Assembly: GCA_937926205.1 (NCBI GenBank)
Contig: CALEYL010000018.1
Location: 97,880 to 161,879 of the forward strand
Length of the DNA: 64,000 bases
From: an uncultured Saprospiraceae bacterium
Lineage (GTDB): Bacteria; Bacteroidota; Bacteroidia; Chitinophagales; Saprospiraceae
Direction: 5' to 3'
In this document: piece after piece, positions 1-8,656 of the stretch
Position numbering within the stretch: the stretch's first letter is position 1
How the letters are laid out: the number at the start of each line of letters is the position of its first letter
The notes under the pieces: model-generated
The model's input: only the letters and a program-made list of their open reading frames with translations
What the model was told of the DNA's origin: nothing
Database searches by the model: none
Program-made: the position numbers and the translations under genes

Positions 1-1
1 G

Positions 2-1543
2 GTTACAGTAACGGACGCCAAAGGCTGCGAAATACAATCCACCACGGTGAAAATTCCGGAACGCATACCACCGGTTCAGTTGCAGTCTTTTTCAGTTACG
101 CCGGTGAGTTGCTACAATGGCACGGATGCGAGCATGACTGCCGAAATTGCGGGCGGTTCAGGCCTGTATTTGTACCATTTTACGCCAACCTATATAGAGA
201 TCAGCTCATCTGCCAGCATAACAGTTGGTCAATTGCTGCACAGCCCGGCATACAGCGTCACGATTACGGATCTGAATACGGGGTGTGTGGTGTCTTCGCA
301 AAGCGAAACTCCGGTGCAGCCGACTCCGCTGGCCATTGAAAGGGATGAGATAACGGTAGTCAATTGTTTTGGGGGCAGTGATGGCGCTGTCTTCATCACT
401 GTCAGTGGCGGAACCGGCCCTTACACCTACCGCTGGTTTAACGAGCAGGGCGCTTTGATTTCCATGTCGGAAGACTTGCAGTTTATCCCGTCGGGGCTAT
501 ACACCGTTGTTGTTACTGACGCCAATAATTGTGAGGTTTCTTTGGAAACGATGGTGAGCGGAAGCGGAAACAGCGTTATCCAGTTGGTCGATTCGCTTAC
601 CATCATTCAATCGGTTCGATGCAACGGAGGCCAAACCGGCGCCATTGACATTACCCTGATGGGGGGGATACCTCCATTTACCTATGCCTGGAGCAATGGC
701 GCTTTCACGGAAGACCTCGTCAATATTCCTGCAGGCGTTTATGAAGTGACGATAACCGACGCCGACACCTGCCGCTCTATCATTCCAGGCATTGTTGTTG
801 GCCAGCCTGCTCAAATGCTGGCGCCCAACGCCCAGTTTCTGGAGCCTGCCTGCCACAACACCACAGACGGAGCCATTGTGACCGCGGTGAGTGGCGGTGT
901 TCCGCCTTATGATTATACCTGGCAAAGCAATGGCATCACCCTGCCCGGAGAAAATGGCCCGGTAATCGACAGCATTGGCGCCGGTGATTACCGCTTGATT
1001 ATACAGGATTCACTGTCATGTGTCCGGTTTTTCAATCTGGTGCTGGAAGCGCCTGATTCCCTTCAGGCCGTCATTGAGCCTGATTTATCCGGCCAACCGC
1101 TGAACGCTACGGTGCTCGTTATGGGAGGTACACCCGATTACAGCTATCTTTGGAATACAGGCGCAGAAACCGAGCAGATTGAATTGCTGGCTTCCGGTTT
1201 ATACGAAGTAACGGTGACGGACGACTCGGATTGTGTCGCTACAGCATCGCTGCTGATCAACAATTCGCGGGACGTTCCGCTTCTCCGTGGGGTAAAAGTG
1301 TATCCCAACCCGACAACGGGTATGCTTCGTCTGGAACTGGAACTGGATCGTGCTGCCGAAGTTCGCTGGGTGCTTTATGATGTTTTTGGACGCTTAATAT
1401 GGGAAAAAAGAACCGGTCCTTTGTGGCAGGAATCCGAAACACTGGACTTGAGCCGCTTCCCGTCGGGAACGTATCTGCTCCAGCTTTGGCTGGACGGGCG
1501 TCGGTATCCGATTGAAGTAGAACGCATTCTTAAAATTGAATAA
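2..1543 (+). CDS. SprB-repeat adhesin with T9SS type A sorting domain (5' end outside window)
   Basis: The reading frame is open from base 2, so the gene begins upstream; the GTG at 47 lies inside a repeat (VTVTDAKGC precedes it) and is not a credible start. 513 residues are visible. They form about five modules of roughly 80 residues, each with an entry motif such as CFGGSDGA, CNGGQTGA or CHNTTDGA and an exit motif such as VTDANNC, ITDADTC or VTDDSDC: the SprB repeat pattern of Bacteroidota surface adhesins. The last 80 or so residues (from VKVYPNPTTG to the end) are a T9SS type A sorting domain, so the protein is exported across the outer membrane and anchored or released. Function is inferred as cell-surface adhesion; ligand unknown. 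Confidence 0.9.
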   Translation, partial: VTVTDAKGCEIQSTTVKIPERIPPVQLQSFSVTPVSCYNGTDASMTAEIAGGSGLYLYHFTPTYIEISSSASITVGQLLHSPAYSVTITDLNTGCVVSSQSETPVQPTPLAIERDEITVVNCFGGSDGAVFITVSGGTGPYTYRWFNEQGALISMSEDLQFIPSGLYTVVVTDANNCEVSLETMVSGSGNSVIQLVDSLTIIQSVRCNGGQTGAIDITLMGGIPPFTYAWSNGAFTEDLVNIPAGVYEVTITDADTCRSIIPGIVVGQPAQMLAPNAQFLEPACHNTTDGAIVTAVSGGVPPYDYTWQSNGITLPGENGPVIDSIGAGDYRLIIQDSLSCVRFFNLVLEAPDSLQAVIEPDLSGQPLNATVLVMGGTPDYSYLWNTGAETEQIELLASGLYEVTVTDDSDCVATASLLINNSRDVPLLRGVKVYPNPTTGMLRLELELDRAAEVRWVLYDVFGRLIWEKRTGPLWQESETLDLSRFPSGTYLLQLWLDGRRYPIEVERILKIE

Positions 1544-1625
1544 AGAATCCCCTGTTTTTGAAATCAAAGCCCTCCTGGGTCATACTTTTTTGGTTTTGCA
1601 TTGTTTTAGTAAAAAACACAACGAT

Positions 1626-2357
1626 ATGAAAAAAAGAGATTTTCTGAGAGCAGCCGGCCTGTTGGGATTGGCAGGCATTGCCAATCCATTCCGCATGTCG
1701 GCTTCCAGCGAGGAACCTATTGAGCCGACAACATTCCGGACCGGCGATTTTGAATTGCCAAAACTGGGCTATGCTACAGATGCACTGGAACCCCATATCG
1801 ACAAACAAACCATGGAAATTCACCACGGTAAACACCATGCCGGTTATGTACGCAACCTGAATGATGCCGTCAAGAATACGCCTTTTGCGACGATGGAAAT
1901 TGAAGAGATCCTCGCCAAAGTGACCAAGAAGTACACGGCCATTCGCAACAATGGCGGCGGACATTACAACCACTCCCTGTTTTGGCAATCCCTCTCTGGT
2001 AAAGGCGGCGGTCAGCCTTCCGGCAAATTAGCAGACGCCATTTATGCGAAGTTTGGCTCTTTCGATAAGTTTAAAGAGCAGTTCAGCAATGCGGCTAAAA
2101 CGCGTTTTGGCTCCGGCTGGGCCTGGTTGGTTGTTGACAAAAAGAAAGGCTTGTTCATTTGTTCAACCGCAAATCAGGACAATCCGATGATGTCAAAATT
2201 GACGAAGGAAAGAGGTACGCCGATTTTAGGTTTGGACGTATGGGAACACGCTTATTACCTCAAATACCAGAACCGTCGTCCGGACTACGTCACTGCTTTC
2301 TGGAATGTTGTGAACTGGGAAGAAGTGTCGCGTCGCTACGAACAGTCAACGATGTAA
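1626..2357 (+). CDS. sodA: Exported Fe/Mn superoxide dismutase
   Basis: 243 residues from ATG 1626; the frame is open further upstream (TTG 1536) but residue 1 here starts a proper signal sequence. Converts superoxide to hydrogen peroxide and oxygen. Metal ligands are visible as H66 (EIHH), H116 (GGHYNHSLFW), D204 and H208 (DVWEHAYY). GGHYNHSLFW and TANQDNPMM resemble the manganese or cambialistic type more than the iron type; the metal is an inference. The N-terminus KKRDFLRAAGLLGLAG looks like a twin-arginine signal with KR in place of RR, which would place the enzyme outside the cytoplasm. A long hairpin follows the stop, then copA. Confidence 0.93.
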   Translation: MKKRDFLRAAGLLGLAGIANPFRMSASSEEPIEPTTFRTGDFELPKLGYATDALEPHIDKQTMEIHHGKHHAGYVRNLNDAVKNTPFATMEIEEILAKVTKKYTAIRNNGGGHYNHSLFWQSLSGKGGGQPSGKLADAIYAKFGSFDKFKEQFSNAAKTRFGSGWAWLVVDKKKGLFICSTANQDNPMMSKLTKERGTPILGLDVWEHAYYLKYQNRRPDYVTAFWNVVNWEEVSRRYEQSTM

Positions 2358-2378
2358 TCTTAGCTATGTTTCAGCATG

Positions 2379-2460
2379 ACAGGCAACAGATTTCAACCTG
2401 ACGCCTCTGATTCTTCAGGAGTCGGTGCGTCCGGATGTGAAATGCTGTTGCCTGTTTTAA
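2379..2460 (+). terminator. Long hairpin with T-tract between sod and copA
   Basis: Arms ACAGGCAACAG (2379-2389) and CTGTTGCCTGT (2445-2455) pair perfectly and continue as ATTTCA/TGAAAT after a one-base bulge; inside are GACGC/GCGTC and a small stem CTCTGA/TCAGGAG. TTTTAATTT follows. It fits a rho-independent terminator for sod, but it ends only about 11 bases before the copA start codon, so it is also in position to control copA. Confidence 0.65.
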
Positions 2461-2470
2461 TTTATACGCC

Positions 2471-4597
2471 ATGAAATCAGGCGAAATAATCGAGTTAACG
2501 GTAGAAGGGATGGATTGCAACAATTGCGCCACCAGCATCTCCCGTTTTTTAGAACGAAAAGGACTTGAGGAGGTTTTTGTCAATTTTCAAACCAAGGAGG
2601 TACGGTTTAAAAAAGACGAACAGAAAATCAGTCTCGACGCCGTAAAATCGGGTATTCACAAGCTGGGGTATACTGTAGTCGAACCCGATACCAAAGCCTC
2701 CTGGTGGACACTGGAGCGAAAGCTTCTGGTCAGCGCAGCATTTACGTTGCCTTTGCTGCTCGGGCATATTCTGATGTCTTTTGGCATCCACTTTGCCCTG
2801 ATGCACAATTTTGTGGCACAGTTGCTGTTATGCCTGCCCGTTTTTGTGATTGGCGTACTGCACTTTGGAAAAAGTGCCTGGTTGTCGCTGCGCGGCGGCG
2901 TGCCCAATATGGATGTACTTATTTTTCTGGGGAGTACTGCTGCATTTGTTTACAGTCTGATCGGTACCATCGCCAATGAAGCTCAATATATTTTTTACGA
3001 AACGGCTGCAAGCATCATTACACTGGTTCTTGTCGGGAACTGGCTGGAAAAACGCGCTGTGGCCCAGACGACAACAGCCATTCGCGAATTGAGCCGCCTC
3101 CAGCCGGAGAAAGCCAAAAAAATCATGCCTTCCGGGGTTGTCATCAGCATCGATAAAGACGAAATCCGCAAAGGCGACCTGCTTCAGGTGAATGACGGCG
3201 ATAAAATTCCTGTCGACGGAATTGTTCAATCAGGGGAAGCCAGCGTTGACGAATCCATGCTGACGGGCGAAAGCCTGCCGGTACTCAAGCAAACCGGAGA
3301 CCAGGTTACCGGGGGCGCCGTGTTGTTGTCAGGCAACCTCCGGGTTGAAGTCAGTGCCGTTGGTAAAGATACGGTACTCAGTCAAATGATAGAACTGGTC
3401 AAAACCGCTCAACGCGACAAGCCGGACATCCAGAGACTGGCCGACCGGATCAGCAACATCTTTGTTCCGGCGGTTGTCGGCATTTCTTTGTTGACCTTTT
3501 TGCTGGGCTATTTTGTATTTGACCTCACTTTCAGACAAGCGCTGCTCAATGCCATTGCTGTTCTGGTCATTTCCTGCCCCTGCGCCATGGGTTTGGCTAC
3601 GCCAACAGCCGTGATGGTTGGGGTTGGGCGCATGGCCCGTAACGGCATCCTGATCAAAGGCGGGCAAACCCTGGAAGTGTTGTCGCGCATCCGTAATTTT
3701 GTTTTTGACAAAACGGGTACGCTGACAACGGGGCATTTTCAGGTTGGCAAAATTGACTGCACCCCGGAAGACCGCGAAAAAGTACATGCCCTGATTCATC
3801 TTTTGGAGCAGCATTCTTCACACCCATTGGCGAAAGCCCTGACCCTGGAAACTGCAGAAATAGCCCTTGCCGGGAAATTTGACCCCGGAAAAATAAAGGT
3901 AACAGAGGAAAAAGGCGTCGGGATAACCGGCGTATCTGATGATGGTAAGGTCTACAAATTAGGTTCTGCCCGCATCTTATCAGATCCTTCGCTTACCAGG
4001 CCAGGAGGAGTAATTTATCTTACTGAAAATGAGCGTTTAATCGCAGTTGTTGACATAGAAGATGAAGTTCGCCCCGAAAGCCGGGAGTTGATCGCAAAAC
4101 TTCGGAAATCTGGCAAAAACACCGTGCTGCTCAGTGGCGATAAAAGGGAAAAAGTAGCCGCTTTCGCCGCAAATCTGGGGATACAGGAGTTCTATGCAGA
4201 ACATTTGCCACAGGAAAAATTAAACCTGATTGCGGGTTTGACGAAACAGGCGCCAACGGCAATGATCGGGGATGGCATCAACGATGCGCCGGCTTTGGCG
4301 AAAGCGAGCATTGGCATTTCGTTGAGCAATGCTTCTCAGGTTGCCATCCAATCGGCACAGGTGGTCCTGATGAACGGGAACATACAGCGCCTGTCGATGG
4401 CTTTGTCTATTAGTGAAAAAACAGTACAAACCATTCGTCAGAACCTCTTTTGGGCATTTGCATACAATATTGTCGCGATCCCGATTGCTGCCATGGGTTA
4501 TTTGAACCCCATGTGGGGCGCCTTATTTATGGCTTTTTCCGATGTTGTGGTGATTGGGAACTCAATTCGCTTGAAATATAAGCGGATAGACAATTAG
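2471..4597 (+). CDS. copA: Copper-translocating P1B-type ATPase
   Basis: 708 residues, usual length for a CopA with one metal-binding domain. Order: N-terminal HMA domain with the metal-binding pair C16/C19 (GMDCNNC); paired membrane helices from about 80; actuator loop with MLTGES near 260; CPC in helix six near 369; phosphorylation site DKTGTLTTG near 412; SSHPLAKAL in the nucleotide domain; hinge GDGINDAPAL near 600; last helices with YN. Exports Cu(I) from the cytoplasm using ATP. Helix eight reads MAFSD where classical CopA has MxxSS, so the third copper-site element is altered. Stands alone with no CopZ or CueR neighbour; the upstream hairpin is the only visible control element. Confidence 0.92.
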   Translation: MKSGEIIELTVEGMDCNNCATSISRFLERKGLEEVFVNFQTKEVRFKKDEQKISLDAVKSGIHKLGYTVVEPDTKASWWTLERKLLVSAAFTLPLLLGHILMSFGIHFALMHNFVAQLLLCLPVFVIGVLHFGKSAWLSLRGGVPNMDVLIFLGSTAAFVYSLIGTIANEAQYIFYETAASIITLVLVGNWLEKRAVAQTTTAIRELSRLQPEKAKKIMPSGVVISIDKDEIRKGDLLQVNDGDKIPVDGIVQSGEASVDESMLTGESLPVLKQTGDQVTGGAVLLSGNLRVEVSAVGKDTVLSQMIELVKTAQRDKPDIQRLADRISNIFVPAVVGISLLTFLLGYFVFDLTFRQALLNAIAVLVISCPCAMGLATPTAVMVGVGRMARNGILIKGGQTLEVLSRIRNFVFDKTGTLTTGHFQVGKIDCTPEDREKVHALIHLLEQHSSHPLAKALTLETAEIALAGKFDPGKIKVTEEKGVGITGVSDDGKVYKLGSARILSDPSLTRPGGVIYLTENERLIAVVDIEDEVRPESRELIAKLRKSGKNTVLLSGDKREKVAAFAANLGIQEFYAEHLPQEKLNLIAGLTKQAPTAMIGDGINDAPALAKASIGISLSNASQVAIQSAQVVLMNGNIQRLSMALSISEKTVQTIRQNLFWAFAYNIVAIPIAAMGYLNPMWGALFMAFSDVVVIGNSIRLKYKRIDN

Positions 4598-4628
4598 TTG
4601 GCTTGATTTTCAGTTTGCAGTTAATTGC

Positions 4629-4636
4629 TACTTTTG
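4629..4636 (+). promoter_or_regulatory. Candidate -7 box (TACTTTTG)
   Basis: Matches the Bacteroidota sigma-A -7 consensus TAnnTTTG, 51 bases before the metallophosphoesterase start. No TTG lies at exactly 19 bases upstream, so this is only a half-supported promoter. Confidence 0.35.
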
Positions 4637-4687
4637 CGAACCATCGCCAATTAAACGGAAAACGATTACACCGCGAACATACAATAG

Positions 4688-5416
4688 ATGAGAATTGCAC
4701 AAATTACCGACCTTCATGTAGGCAAGGAGGGAGAAGATACCCATGGTGTGGACGTACGCGCCAATTTCCTCAAAGTGTTGAATGCAGCCTGCGCCCTCCA
4801 GCCCGATGAGTTGATGCTTTCCGGCGACTTTTGTTATTCCACCGGCGAATCAGAAATTTACGATTGGATTTATCCTTTTTTAGAAAAAACGGGAATTCCT
4901 TACCGGGTCATTTCCGGGAACCACGACGATCCGGTACTGTTGGCCAAAGCATTCGGGCTGGAATCCCTTTTGAAAGATGGCGCTTTGTATTACCGGGCCG
5001 ATTATGGCCAATTTCCGGCACTTTTTCTGGACACAACCACTTATGAAGTTTCGCAAACACAATTAAACTGGCTGGAAGCGCAGCTGGCTACCCATGCCGG
5101 CGACTGGCTGGTGTTCATTCACCATCCGCCTTTACTGGCAGGCGTCCGGTATATGGATGAAAATTATCCCCTGAAAAACCATGAAGCTGTGCTTTCTGTA
5201 TTGCAGCAACATACCGGTCATATCCACGCTTTTTGTGGCCACTATCATGCTGACCGTGTGGTTTCGGCGGGTAATGTGACAGTTTATGTGACCCCGTCTT
5301 GCTTTTTTCAGATCAATCCTTATGCTGAAGCCTTCACGATAGACCACTACCAAATCGGTTTCAGAGAAATTGAATTCAAAAACGGGCAATTGTTGACAAC
5401 AGTGCGGTATCTTTGA
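4688..5416 (+). CDS. Calcineurin-like metallophosphoesterase (CpdA/Icc-like)
   Basis: 242 residues. The five metal-binding blocks of the superfamily are all present: ITDLHVG (D8, H10), SGDFCY near 46, ISGNHDD near 77, IHHPP near 145 and GHYHADR near 180. Length and block spacing resemble the 3',5'-cyclic-nucleotide phosphodiesterase group, but the substrate cannot be read from the sequence. No signal peptide, so cytoplasmic. A methyltransferase gene follows after 41 bases in the same direction, probably in the same transcript. Confidence 0.82.
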   Translation: MRIAQITDLHVGKEGEDTHGVDVRANFLKVLNAACALQPDELMLSGDFCYSTGESEIYDWIYPFLEKTGIPYRVISGNHDDPVLLAKAFGLESLLKDGALYYRADYGQFPALFLDTTTYEVSQTQLNWLEAQLATHAGDWLVFIHHPPLLAGVRYMDENYPLKNHEAVLSVLQQHTGHIHAFCGHYHADRVVSAGNVTVYVTPSCFFQINPYAEAFTIDHYQIGFREIEFKNGQLLTTVRYL

Positions 5417-5457
5417 CGACACCTTGTCGTATTGTACATTTCTTTTCTTCCGATAGC

Positions 5458-6135
5458 ATGAATATTGCCAAAGAATTCGACAGCATCAGCGAAGGCTACA
5501 CCGGGAAAATAACCCGATGGGTACCTTATTATCACAATTTGATGGAAGCCATTGTGCATAATTTGCCTGCAGGGTTTCAGCCGACCCGTATACTCGATCT
5601 CGGCTGCGGCAATGGCAATACCACGGCATTGTTGCTTACCAGGTTTCCGCATGCCCATTACACCCTGCTCGATGCTTCACCTGAAATGATCCGGGAAAGC
5701 CGGGAACGTTTTTCTGAAAACGCTCAATTTAGCTTTGTCGAAGCTTATTTTCAGGAAGCGGATTTTCCGGAGCATCATTTCGATCTCGTGGCGGGGGGAC
5801 TATCGGTTCACCACCTCAAAGGGCATGAAAAGCAGGCTGTATTTGGCAACATCTGCCGGTGGCTAAGGCCCGGCGCTTGCTTTTCATTTTCTGATTTATT
5901 TGTCAACAAGGCAGATGAACCCCTGCATTCCCGGGTAATCGAAGGCTGGAAAAGAGATGCTTTTGCTTTGGGAACGACAGAAGCAGACTGGAACTGGATC
6001 ATGGATCACTACCAGCAGTACGATCATCCGGATAGCTTCAGCGACCAGCTGCAGTGGCTTGAAAATGCAGGTTTTACGGAAGCTTCTGTTACGTGGAGCC
6101 TGGAGTCGTGGGGAAATATTCTGGCAAGAAAATAA
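5458..6135 (+). CDS. Class I SAM-dependent methyltransferase
   Basis: 225 residues from ATG 5458; an in-frame TTG at 5413 would overlap the preceding stop and adds an unconserved-looking leader. Motif I for S-adenosylmethionine binding is ILDLGCGNGNTT (about 50-61), followed by the acidic LLDASPEMI (motif II) and a hydrophobic FDLVAGGLSVHHL (motif IV). The fold is the small-molecule UbiE/TrmA-like type. Substrate unknown; neighbours give no pathway clue. Likely co-transcribed with the metallophosphoesterase upstream and the oxidoreductase downstream. Confidence 0.8.
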   Translation: MNIAKEFDSISEGYTGKITRWVPYYHNLMEAIVHNLPAGFQPTRILDLGCGNGNTTALLLTRFPHAHYTLLDASPEMIRESRERFSENAQFSFVEAYFQEADFPEHHFDLVAGGLSVHHLKGHEKQAVFGNICRWLRPGACFSFSDLFVNKADEPLHSRVIEGWKRDAFALGTTEADWNWIMDHYQQYDHPDSFSDQLQWLENAGFTEASVTWSLESWGNILARK

Positions 6136-6171
6136 CTTAAAAGACAGGCTGCGGCCAATAAAACACTGCCT

Positions 6172-6864
6172 TTGGAAATCATTAATGATCATAAAACAGC
6201 TCTGGTGCTCGGCGCTACCGGCCTTGTTGGCGGCTATTGCCTGAATCTTTTGCTGGAACACAAAGCTTACAGGAAAGTCATCGTTTTTTCCCGCCGCAAG
6301 CTCACCATTGACCATGCCCGCCTGGAGCAACATGTGGTGGATTTTGACAACCCTGATAGTTTTGCGCATTTGCTCAAAGGTGACGACCTCTTTTGTTGCC
6401 TCGGTACCACCATGGCAAAAGCCGGCAGCAAAGCCGCTTTTTATAAAGTAGATTATACCTATCCGCTGGAGGCCGCTCAGGCGGCGTTAAAAAATGGGGT
6501 TAACCAGTTGTTGCTGGTTTCATCCGTCGGCGCCGATGCCAATTCCATTTTTTATTACAGCCGTGTAAAAGGAGCTTTGGAAGATGCTGTGCGGGAGATG
6601 CCATTTTGGGCAGTACATATTTTTCAGCCTTCGGTGTTGTTGGGTGAGCGCAATGAAAACCGCTGGGGAGAACAATGGGCCGCCAAAATCGGCAAACGCA
6701 TTGATGCCCTGACAGGAGGATTGCTGAGCAAATACCGCCCGGTTGAAGCGGAAGTGGTCGCTGCGGCCATGCTGAGCGCGGCGCAACAACTCAAGCCGGG
6801 CGTTCACATTTACCCTTCTCATTATTTGCAGCATTTATCGGAAGAGTTGCCCGCCCTCCGCTGA
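6172..6864 (+). CDS. NAD(P)-binding Rossmann oxidoreductase, HTATIP2/TIP30-like
   Basis: 230 residues. The only usable start before the nucleotide-binding loop is TTG 6172, 36 bases after the previous stop; no in-frame ATG exists there. GATGLVGGYC (about 15-24) is the dinucleotide-binding motif; FCCLGTTMAKAGSKAAFYKVD and LVSSVGAD...YYSRVKG (the S...YxxxK set) match the atypical short-chain dehydrogenases related to TIP30 and YwnB. A reaction cannot be assigned. Ends 7 bases before the convergent epimerase gene. Confidence 0.78.
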   Translation: MEIINDHKTALVLGATGLVGGYCLNLLLEHKAYRKVIVFSRRKLTIDHARLEQHVVDFDNPDSFAHLLKGDDLFCCLGTTMAKAGSKAAFYKVDYTYPLEAAQAALKNGVNQLLLVSSVGADANSIFYYSRVKGALEDAVREMPFWAVHIFQPSVLLGERNENRWGEQWAAKIGKRIDALTGGLLSKYRPVEAEVVAAAMLSAAQQLKPGVHIYPSHYLQHLSEELPALR

Positions 6865-6871
6865 GCTGGAC

Positions 6872-7813
6872 TTATTCATTGAAGGCCATCCCGAATTTTG
6901 CACGGATCTCTTCGCCTGGTTCCAGAATGGCAAGCCCGTTGTGGTTGTTGAAAGCATCTACATTGCAGGTCATCGGCTCTATGGCAATGGAATTCCGGTG
7001 TGGCGGCGTAAATACCTGCAGGAAATTGTATTTTCCCGGTCCGGTTTCCTGCCAGAAGCGTAGTTGATCATCTCCTTTCCGGATGAAGGTTTCAGCAATG
7101 CCCTCGCCAATGTTTTCCAGCGCAAAACAGTTGTCCAAAACAGTTGCTCCGATCAATGCCGGCGAAGAAAATTCATCGTATTCATAGCGTTTTCCCGTAG
7201 GAATCATGGCGGAGTCTATGCCTACGAGCTGGCAGGCCGGCATTTGAAAATGCAGGTCTTTGATGTTTGAATGCCCGAGATGAAAATAGGGGTGCCACCC
7301 CAGACCTGCCGGAAGTGCGCGGTCGCCGTCGTTGCGAAAAGCCAGCGTAATGGTCAGTTGTGCCGGAAATTCAATTTTGAAGATCGCCGTAAACGTAAAA
7401 GGGAAAGGGTAGTATTCGAATTCGCCTGTGCTTTGGTACTGGCAAACGGCAGTGGCGTCATTTTCACCGACTTCATAACCGATCAACTCAATATGTTTGT
7501 CCATGCCCAGCCCATGTAAAGCGGTAGAAGTGGCCGGGTCATTGATAGGAAATTCATACGTTTGCCCCCCCCATTCGTACACGCCGTCGCGCAGTCGGTT
7601 TGGAAAAGGGAACAGCATGCCGCTTTTGCCCCAGTTGTTCAGGTCAGCTTCAATGGGCGTCTGGCAGCCGTCGAGAATCTGTTTTCCCTGCAGAACAAGC
7701 TCGGTAACAAGGGCGCCACAGCCCGGAACCAGCGAAAAGAGCGTTTTGCCGGAGGCATGTTGAAAGATGTGCTTTTCGTATTTTCCAAAGGAAACGAGTT
7801 GGTGTCGGAACAT
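6872..7813 (-). CDS. Aldose 1-epimerase (galactose mutarotase) family protein
   Basis: 313 residues. The fold is recognised from FPFPNRLRDG near 90, the conserved histidine in ALHGLGMDK near 117, GLGWHPYFHLG near 190 carrying the second active-site histidine, and the glutamate region near the end (LAILEPGEEI). Members interconvert alpha and beta anomers of hexoses or of hexose-6-phosphates; which sugar is not visible. Last gene of a minus-strand run but separated by 51 bases from the DUF2520 gene, with its own -7 box, so it may be transcribed independently. Confidence 0.85.
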   Translation of the reverse strand: MFRHQLVSFGKYEKHIFQHASGKTLFSLVPGCGALVTELVLQGKQILDGCQTPIEADLNNWGKSGMLFPFPNRLRDGVYEWGGQTYEFPINDPATSTALHGLGMDKHIELIGYEVGENDATAVCQYQSTGEFEYYPFPFTFTAIFKIEFPAQLTITLAFRNDGDRALPAGLGWHPYFHLGHSNIKDLHFQMPACQLVGIDSAMIPTGKRYEYDEFSSPALIGATVLDNCFALENIGEGIAETFIRKGDDQLRFWQETGPGKYNFLQVFTPPHRNSIAIEPMTCNVDAFNNHNGLAILEPGEEIRAKFGMAFNE

Positions 7814-7835
7814 ATAATTGCTGCTTTTTTGACAA

Positions 7836-7843
7836 CAAATTTA
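7836..7843 (-). promoter_or_regulatory. Candidate -7 box for the epimerase gene
   Basis: CAAATTTA on the plus strand, TAAATTTG on the minus strand, matches TAnnTTTG and lies 22 bases before the start codon. No TTG at the right distance was found. Confidence 0.3.
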
Positions 7844-7864
7844 TTGGAATTCAGGCCAGAAAAG

Positions 7865-8653
7865 CTATCCGGGCTTACCGGAGTGCATGATAAGCCTGGT
7901 CATTATTTCGTATAATTCTGCTTGCTTGGGCATTGTTTCAAGGTATTCGAGGTGGCGTGCGATCGTTTGCGTATCGCCGCGTACAGCAGGTCCTGTTTGT
8001 GCTGCTTTTGGCGAAAGATGCCTTACCTTTTCAGCCGTTTCGCGGATGAGCGGCAGCAACAGTTCAAAATCCAGCCGCTCTTTTTCGAGGATGTGTTGAC
8101 CGGTTTGATAAAGGTAGTTGCTGAAATTGTTGACAAACACCGCTGCTACGTGCAGGGCAATGCGTTGCCGTTCTCCCATCTGAACGGCTTGTTTTCCAAT
8201 ACCTTTTGCGATGCTGTTAAGGAGGGCTTCGTCTTCCGGGTTGGAAGCCTGGATGCAAATGGGGATTTCTGAAAAATCCGGCGTTCGCTGCGGTGAAAAG
8301 GTCTGCAGCGGATAAAAAATGCCAAAACGTTTGAAAAAGGGTTGCAGGACAGCCGCAGGCGTTGCGCCGGAAGTGTGTGCGAAAAGCCCTTCAGAAACGC
8401 CTGCTTCCGATAATTGGCGCGCTGTATCTGAAATGACATCGTCCCGAACGGCCAACAGGTAAACTCCGGCATTGGACCTTACCTCAGAAAGCTGATTTAC
8501 CGCAACAGCGCCTGTTTTGTCGGCCAGAACCTGTGCCTTGGCCAAATCCCGACTGAATATCTGCGCAATCTGAAAGCCGCTTGCTTTCAGGCGATTGGCC
8601 AGGTGAGCGCCCACGTTTCCGGCGCCAATAAGGTTAATTAAAATGGAATCCAT
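7865..8653 (-). CDS. Rossmann-fold/DUF2520 domain protein
   Basis: 262 residues. N-terminal half: nucleotide-binding loop INLIGAGNVGAHLANRL and FSRDLAKAQ, the NADP-binding half of the F420/ketopantoate reductase-like superfamily. C-terminal half (about 130-262): helical DUF2520 domain with PLQTFS and the conserved HVAAVFVNNFSNYL stretch. The biochemical reaction of this family is not known to me. Starts 3 bases after the ccmF stop, so it is almost certainly translated from the ccmE-ccmF transcript; a link to heme or cytochrome metabolism is only contextual. Confidence 0.8.
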   Translation of the reverse strand: MDSILINLIGAGNVGAHLANRLKASGFQIAQIFSRDLAKAQVLADKTGAVAVNQLSEVRSNAGVYLLAVRDDVISDTARQLSEAGVSEGLFAHTSGATPAAVLQPFFKRFGIFYPLQTFSPQRTPDFSEIPICIQASNPEDEALLNSIAKGIGKQAVQMGERQRIALHVAAVFVNNFSNYLYQTGQHILEKERLDFELLLPLIRETAEKVRHLSPKAAQTGPAVRGDTQTIARHLEYLETMPKQAELYEIMTRLIMHSGKPG

Positions 8654-8656
8654 GCC

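Noticed and set aside
1536..1625. N-terminal extension of the superoxide dismutase from TTG 1536
   Set aside because: It would bury the signal sequence that begins at ATG 1626 and overlaps the preceding adhesin gene.
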